Assembly: GCA_045597945.1 (NCBI GenBank)
Contig: JAZLLD010000001.1
Span: forward strand, 1-37,963
Reading direction: 5' to 3'
Length of the DNA stretch: 37,963 bases
From: Colimorpha sp045597945
Lineage (GTDB): Bacteria > Bacteroidota > Bacteroidia > Bacteroidales > P3
Shown here: piece after piece, positions 34,001 through 37,963 of the stretch
Position numbering within the stretch: position 1 is the stretch's first letter
Layout of the letters: every line of letters begins with the position of its first letter
Program-made: the position numbers and the translations under genes
The notes under the pieces: model-generated
Told to the model about the DNA's origin: nothing
The model's database searches: none
What the model saw: only the letters and a program-made list of their open reading frames with translations

Positions 34001-35802
34001 GCCGCAGTCAGATAAAAATAACTTTTGAAAAGTTTAAAAAGGAACTGGGATCAAACCAAATATATGTATTGAGTAATCCTTCTCGCACAATACCTATATG
34101 GCTTGAAGAAATAGGTGGTCTATCTGTAAAGTTCACTTTCCTCAACAAGGATGATGTTGTATTCTCCTTTGAAGTAGCAAATGTAAAAGACTTTACCCTT
34201 CGCTTGAAAGCGAAAGCCGGTGACGTAGCTTCGTTTGATAAAATTGACTGGTCAAAGTGTACAAAAGCAATTGTCGAAGTAAATAATCCTGTTGAAATAA
34301 TGAATCGGCTGAGGACTGCGTTTGCCTCATTAGAATATAAGGATGACTATGACTTTCGAGAAAATCTGCGAGATAATGTAAGTTTTGTCTTTGGACCTCC
34401 AGGAACCGGCAAAACCACAAGACTTGCAGAAATCATAAGCACCAAAATGAGTAGAGGCAATTGCAAAATTCTCGTGCTTGCCCCTACAAATAAAGCGTGT
34501 GATGTGTTAACAAAAAAACTTATAGAGTCAAACGATGACTACACTTGGCTTGGTCGTTTTGTTTCTACAGGTGAAGATTTCATAGAAAGTTCAGGTGCTC
34601 TCATAGATAGAGATAATCTGCTATACAACGATGATAAATGTTGCATAATATCTACAATCTCAAGATTGCCGTACGATGGTTTTGTGCAGTACTCTGAAGA
34701 ATCTAATCTGCTCAAAGATATTAATTGGGACTTTGTTATTATAGATGAAGCCTCAATGATACCTTTGGTGCAAATCGTGTACGCAATATACAAAATGCAA
34801 CACGCAAAGTTTATCATTGCTGGAGACCCACTTCAAATCGCGCCAATCGTTAAAGAGAAAGGATGGGTTGGAGAGAACATTTATACAATGGTGAAACTCA
34901 ACAATTTTGAGAACCCATTAACATACCCTATACAGTTTGATGTTGAAAAGTTAGGTACGCAGTATCGTTCTGTACCATCAATAGGAACTCTGTACAGCAA
35001 TTATTCATACAATGGCAAACTTGCACATGCAAGAAAGGAAACCGATTCAAGAAATTTGCCATTTGGAAATTTGTCCATAAAACCAATTTCATTTATTCCG
35101 TTCCGTGTAGAAAGATACGATAGTATTTTTGGAGCCAAGAAACTGAATAGTAGCAACGTACATATATACTCGGCTATATTTGCCGTTGAAACTTGTGCTT
35201 ATATATCGAAGCAACAAAATGACAAAGTAAAGATTGGTGTTATCTGCCCTTATGCTCCGCAAGCTCAACTCATTAACAAAATGATAGAGCAAAGAACAGA
35301 TTTACCTGTAAACGTAGAAATTTCATGTGGTACAATACATGGTTTCCAAGGGGATCAATGTGATATAATTCTAACTGTCTTGAATCCGCCAACCGGCATA
35401 AAGGTCGCAGCTGATCGTATAATGCTTAATAATAAAAACATATTGAATGTTGCGATTAGTAGAGCCAGTGATTATCTATTTGTTCTTTTACCACATCCAG
35501 ATAGTTATGGATATGAGAATCTTATAGAAATTAACAAATTGTGTGGTCTTGCAAAAAGCTTAAAAAAGAACATAACCATACTTAATTGTGACGAGGTCGA
35601 GAAAATTATCTTTGGTAACAGCAACTATATAGAAACTAATACTTTTGTCACCACACACCAAATGGCAAATGTATATTCAAAAGCTGCAAGCATCTATGAA
35701 GTTCGTATTGATGATAATGCAGTTGACATACAGTTAGGTGGTGAAATGTATTCAAATGATATAATGTCAGAATCTGATAATGAACACAAGATACTGCCAT
35801 AG
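31039..35802 (+). CDS. Sacsin/Hsp90-type GHKL ATPase fused to an Upf1-like SF1 helicase (putative defence protein)
   Basis: A 1587-residue cytosolic protein. The N-terminal 250 or so residues are a sacsin-type GHKL ATPase: N-box YELLQNADDA with Glu56, Asn60 and Asp63, a G1-like GVGNSTKN, and the glycine lid IGKFGVGFKAVF from residue 121. A long middle region of about 650 residues has no family I recognise; residues 850-960 are charged and probably coiled-coil. The C-terminal helicase has motif I GPPGTGKTT (1119-1127), motif II IIDEASM (Asp1236, Glu1237), motif III GDPLQIAP (1262-1269), motif V GTIHGFQGDQ (1431-1440) and motif VI NVAISRASD (around 1470-1478), the SF1B/Upf1 pattern. No nuclease motif is visible. 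The gene is markedly AT-rich with many AGA, ATA and TTA codons, unlike neighbours, which suggests transfer. A role in nucleic-acid sensing or phage defence is inference. Confidence 0.85.
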   Translation: MKSGDSRKITQFEKELFQDLHDGRAYDAKTFNKPSYKGLWTGIVDKYKEKAHFVYELLQNADDAQATEATFSLEKNCLIFKHNGKVGFSVSREDDIDNKGHINAITGVGNSTKNEESGNTIGKFGVGFKAVFQYTNVPHIYDDKFWFKIENYIVPTALDSDYDGRKKGETIFVFPFFSPADAYNEISQRLCTLNNPILFLRHLRKVAINTPEKQNVIYSKEVLESYNHENTRHDLLSVNNYGERVKMHMFTKEVTITNEGKNYSQYISVGYFLNSNDELDIASQRKVFCFFPTAETFRLKCIVHAPFLLVDSRQQLKDSRINSQLKSMLAELAAGALVIMRDYGLKRGKLLINENLFSIIPESDNYSYNTDDTFRDEYIKTIRENKLLLGRNNKYISIEEALVCRPMSMMNILSDKQLTYLKNSDYEEHKDDEDSCNYFLREETQRLYTQDYVKSILDNLGVSIYKGDNLAADITQKFMETNGMKWAKRLYSHLRNEQVGLWKRADNTKKKITDTPFCLSPIVLTSDGTWKSAYLDTGSLNVYLPLANAAEGYNFISSEYLKDKDSLTFLKDLGLKEPDAWDYIQSVILKKYNEKGTITQAVIISDFEVIYDYIRKIKTPQERSEKIEILKTSFHLVCFDNCLRAANGLYGDNELLRKYFSGIKEKFVQASYYKAFIDKYSRQEFNDFIKSLGVESLPKVLRFPRNYLPYEEMIEAGIKNYSRCSIKDCKLDGFFEWNTKSIEESKIVWQWLSVILKDKSLLTAECKYKYHNWYSATLTSTLFKQLKTKKWIRTSDGENYLPSEVSLEQLEESEYIIDYNLIKLFGIEKKTKSLKELGASAHQIEQNEMGKLAQKYGFETEEDFKEAQEALREKKEREYAKQNAKSSSNTSGFSNEEDTTVNSKMRKTSLDDMSSSTKDYEIKTPRVSKSIDERVNDITQKFADEANRRIEEENKRANVEDFQKYTKVWFETLLDLEYNSSLTESDNSRSQIKITFEKFKKELGSNQIYVLSNPSRTIPIWLEEIGGLSVKFTFLNKDDVVFSFEVANVKDFTLRLKAKAGDVASFDKIDWSKCTKAIVEVNNPVEIMNRLRTAFASLEYKDDYDFRENLRDNVSFVFGPPGTGKTTRLAEIISTKMSRGNCKILVLAPTNKACDVLTKKLIESNDDYTWLGRFVSTGEDFIESSGALIDRDNLLYNDDKCCIISTISRLPYDGFVQYSEESNLLKDINWDFVIIDEASMIPLVQIVYAIYKMQHAKFIIAGDPLQIAPIVKEKGWVGENIYTMVKLNNFENPLTYPIQFDVEKLGTQYRSVPSIGTLYSNYSYNGKLAHARKETDSRNLPFGNLSIKPISFIPFRVERYDSIFGAKKLNSSNVHIYSAIFAVETCAYISKQQNDKVKIGVICPYAPQAQLINKMIEQRTDLPVNVEISCGTIHGFQGDQCDIILTVLNPPTGIKVAADRIMLNNKNILNVAISRASDYLFVLLPHPDSYGYENLIEINKLCGLAKSLKKNITILNCDEVEKIIFGNSNYIETNTFVTTHQMANVYSKAASIYEVRIDDNAVDIQLGGEMYSNDIMSESDNEHKILP

Positions 35803-36214
35803 GCCTAAGAAGGTATTGATAATTAGGTGTTTGCTGCTACATAAAACGAGAAATCCGTCTTTACGGATGTAATGGTTGATGGTCATTGATGTATTAATTG
35901 TTAGCTTATCTGACTGATATCCGAAGACAAGTGCAAAGTGTCTGCCCTCGGCAATTGAATTGTGGGGGAGGCTGAGTATTAATATTTTATTCCCTCAAAT
36001 AACATATCGACCACATATGCGATTTTGTTCTCATCTATGCTATTTTCGTTTAGTGGTAAACATTTGTTGGATTTTCTTAATGGCATCTTGGCATTTTGTC
36101 ATTTGGTGGGTTGCTTGGTGCGGCGTGGCAGGTCCGATTTTGTGGCCAAATGGCGGCCTCCGGAAAAAGTGGTGAAGTGGGGCTGAAGGGTCGCTGAAGG
36201 ACCTATTCTGCGAG

Positions 36215-36252
36215 CGGGTCTTCAACGGGCTTACAACGGGTCTTCATCGGGG
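36215..36252. repeat. Three imperfect tandem 11-bp repeats
   Basis: CGGGTCTTCAA, CGGGCTTACAA and CGGGTCTTCAT run consecutively from 36215, followed by a CGGGG remnant. The period equals that of the array at 16582-16636, although the sequence differs. Confidence 0.85.
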
Positions 36253-36384
36253 TTGCTCTGGAAGTGGTCAAAGGGCAGTTTAGCATTTTTGTTTTTGGAC
36301 TGAAAATTGGTGTGTCGCTTGTCATTCTGTCTGCAAAAAATATGCCAATCGAATAAATTCTGCCAATTATTCCGAAAAATTTTG

Positions 36385-36392
36385 TATCTTTG
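36385..36392 (+). promoter_or_regulatory. dnaG: Probable -7 element of the dnaG promoter
   Basis: TATCTTTG is an exact TAnnTTTG match about 104 nt before the dnaG ATG. No clear TTTG at the -33 position, so this is a half-supported promoter with a predicted leader of about 95-100 nt. Confidence 0.55.
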
Positions 36393-36495
36393 CAAATAGA
36401 AAGTCAAGGTGGGATTTTTCTAAAGCTTTGTTGAATAGTTGGTTAGGCTTTGTTGGGCTTTGCCTTGGCACTGAAATTGATTGTAAATAGCATAG

Positions 36496-37963
36496 AATGA
36501 TTAATAAAGAGACAGTACAACGCATTATCGACACCGCTCGGATTGAGGAAGTGGTGGGCGAGTTTGTGTCGCTCAAGAAGCGCGGCACAAACCACATAGG
36601 TTGTTGTCCTTTCCATAATGAGAAGACGCCTTCGTTCTATGTGTCGCCCAGCAAGGGCATCTTCAAGTGCTTTGGTTGCGGCAAGTCGGGCAATGCCGTG
36701 GGCTTCCTCATGGAGCACGAGCATTACACTTTCCCCGAGGCATTGCGCTATCTGGCTCAGAAATATAATATTGAGATTGAAGAGGAGCGCATGACCGAGG
36801 AGCAAAAGGAGCGCCAGACCGAGCGCGACGGTTTGTTCCACGTCAGCGAGTTTGCGCAGAAATATTTTGCCGACCTCCTATACAACGATGAGATGGGCAA
36901 GGCCGTGGGTCTCAGCTATTTCCATCAGCGTGGCCTTAGCGACGAGATTATCAAGACTTTTGGCTTAGGCTACTGCCTGGATGAGTGGAGCAATTTCACC
37001 AATCATGCCCGCAAGAATGGCTATTCCGACCAGGCCTTGGAGAAAACTGGTCTGACCATTTTCAAGGAGGATGGCAAGAGCTACGACCGTTTCCGTGGCC
37101 GCGTTATGTTCCCGATTTTCAGCATCTCGGGCCGTGTGCTGGGTTTCAGTGGCCGTGTGCTCTCTAAGGAGAAACAGGCTGCCAAGTATGTCAATTCTCC
37201 CGACTCCGATATCTACAACAAGAGCCAGATTCTCTATGGTCTTTACCAGGCCAAGAACGCCATCACCCGCGCCGACAAGTGCTATCTGGTTGAGGGCAAT
37301 GTGGATGTGGTGTCGATGCATCAGAGCGGCGTCTGCAACACGGTGGCCTCTTGCGGCACCTCGCTCACCATGGAGCAGATTCGCCTCATCAAGCGCTATA
37401 CATCCAATGTGACTGTGCTTTACGATGGCGACTCGGCCGGTATCAAGGCTGCTTTAAGGGCTGTGAATCTGTTGTTTGAGGAGGGTCTGCATGTGCGTGT
37501 GGTGCTTTTCCCCGATGGCGAGGATCCCGACAGCTATGCCCAGAAATACGGTTCTACCAAGTTGCAGGAATATCTGCGCGACCATGAGGAGAACTTTGTG
37601 AAATTCAAGACCCATGTGTTGTTGGACGACGTTCAGAACGATCCTATCCGCAAGACTGAGGTGTTGAAAGAGATTGTGAACACCATTGCCTTGGTGCCCG
37701 ATATGATTGAGCGCCAGGAATATATAACACAGACGGCTTTCCGGCTGAAGATGTCGGAAGATGTGCTGACCAAGGAATTGGCTAAGACTTTGGCTTCCAA
37801 TGCGCAGAAGGCCTATAAGGCAGAAGTCCGGCGCGAGGAGCAGGCCGCGGCCCAGCAGGCCGAAGCCAGTGCTCCGGCGGCTCCCGGCGTTCCGCCACCC
37901 TTGGAACCCGAGCCCGATGACTACGGCCCCATGTCGATTCCCCAGCCCGAGTATCATGCTCCG
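36496..37963 (+). CDS. dnaG: DNA primase (3'-partial)
   Basis: Synthesises RNA primers for chromosomal replication together with the DnaB helicase. The ATG at 36496 opens a frame that continues past the window end (489 codons visible). The N-terminal zinc-binding domain has Cys37, His40, Cys58 and Cys61 (CCPFHNEKTPSF, then KCFGCGKSG). The RNA-polymerase core follows with FRGRVMFPI and the SGRVL segment. The Toprim domain has VEGNVDVVSMHQ (catalytic Glu; most DnaGs read EGYMD) and LYDGDSAGIKAA (metal-binding DxD). The C-terminal visible part is Ala/Pro-rich and probably links to the helicase-binding domain beyond the window. Confidence 0.97.

Larger units (their letters stand above)
35803..36495. 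other. 693-base intergenic region with a second repeat element
   Basis: After the helicase gene come a small hairpin (ATCCGT at 35853-35858, loop CTTT, ACGGAT at 35863-35868) without a U tract, and an AT-rich stretch. Next is a GC-richer segment (36090-36260) with CATTTTGTCAT at 36092-36102, a GGAAAAAGTGGTG box and an 11-bp array, then the dnaG promoter. Short ORFs of 61-71 codons on both strands overlap this segment; they lack any recognisable domain and I do not call them genes. Confidence 0.65.

Noticed and set aside
36040..36225. 61-codon minus-strand ORF (and an opposing 71-codon ORF) before dnaG
   Set aside because: They lie in the repeat-bearing intergenic segment, have no domain or promoter, and overlap each other. 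They are more likely by-products of the repeat element.

Overview
This window looks like a chromosomal segment of an anaerobic member of the Bacteroidales. The evidence is: secreted proteins ending in type A and type B sorting domains of the type IX secretion system (T9SS, a Bacteroidota system); a Na+/H+-translocating Rnf operon; Bacteroidota-style promoters (TTTG, about 18-19 nt, TAnnTTTG) ahead of topA and the SRP RNA; and a topoisomerase I of the Bacteroidota kind with repeated basic C-terminal modules. Species cannot be named from the sequence alone.

Layout. Bases 1-3538 (+) hold the 3' part of a giant surface protein made of about 22 tandem 50-residue units and a T9SS sorting domain. 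A bidirectional terminator separates it from a long minus-strand block read from 16268 down to 3607: a secreted TPR protein, topA, a family 2 glycosyltransferase fused to a degenerate sugar-transferase region, an outer-membrane beta-barrel, coaD, recG, a short GNAT acetyltransferase, mltG, the 4.5S SRP RNA gene (ffs), a ZIP metal transporter and prfB. A 712-base intergenic stretch (16269-16980) carries a repeat element with near-perfect terminal inverted repeats and five tandem 11-mers.

From 16981 everything reads rightward. The rnfBCDGE operon comes first, and no rnfA follows it. Next come a small secreted protein of unknown function, two very large T9SS type B cargo proteins (CUB/P-domain/PKD and DUF7948/SBBP/PKD), a UspA-like protein and a DUF362 lipoprotein, probably partly co-transcribed. 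An AT-rich gene at 31039-35802, unlike its neighbours in codon use, encodes a 1587-residue fusion of a sacsin/Hsp90-type GHKL ATPase and an Upf1-like SF1 helicase. It is the best candidate for an undescribed (possibly defence) system. A 693-base intergenic region with a second 11-bp-period array follows, then the start of dnaG, which runs off the window.

Functional themes are housekeeping (translation termination, DNA topology and repair, CoA synthesis, primer synthesis, SRP), cell-envelope building, ion-motive electron transfer by Rnf, T9SS-dependent surface display, and one likely horizontally acquired ATPase-helicase.
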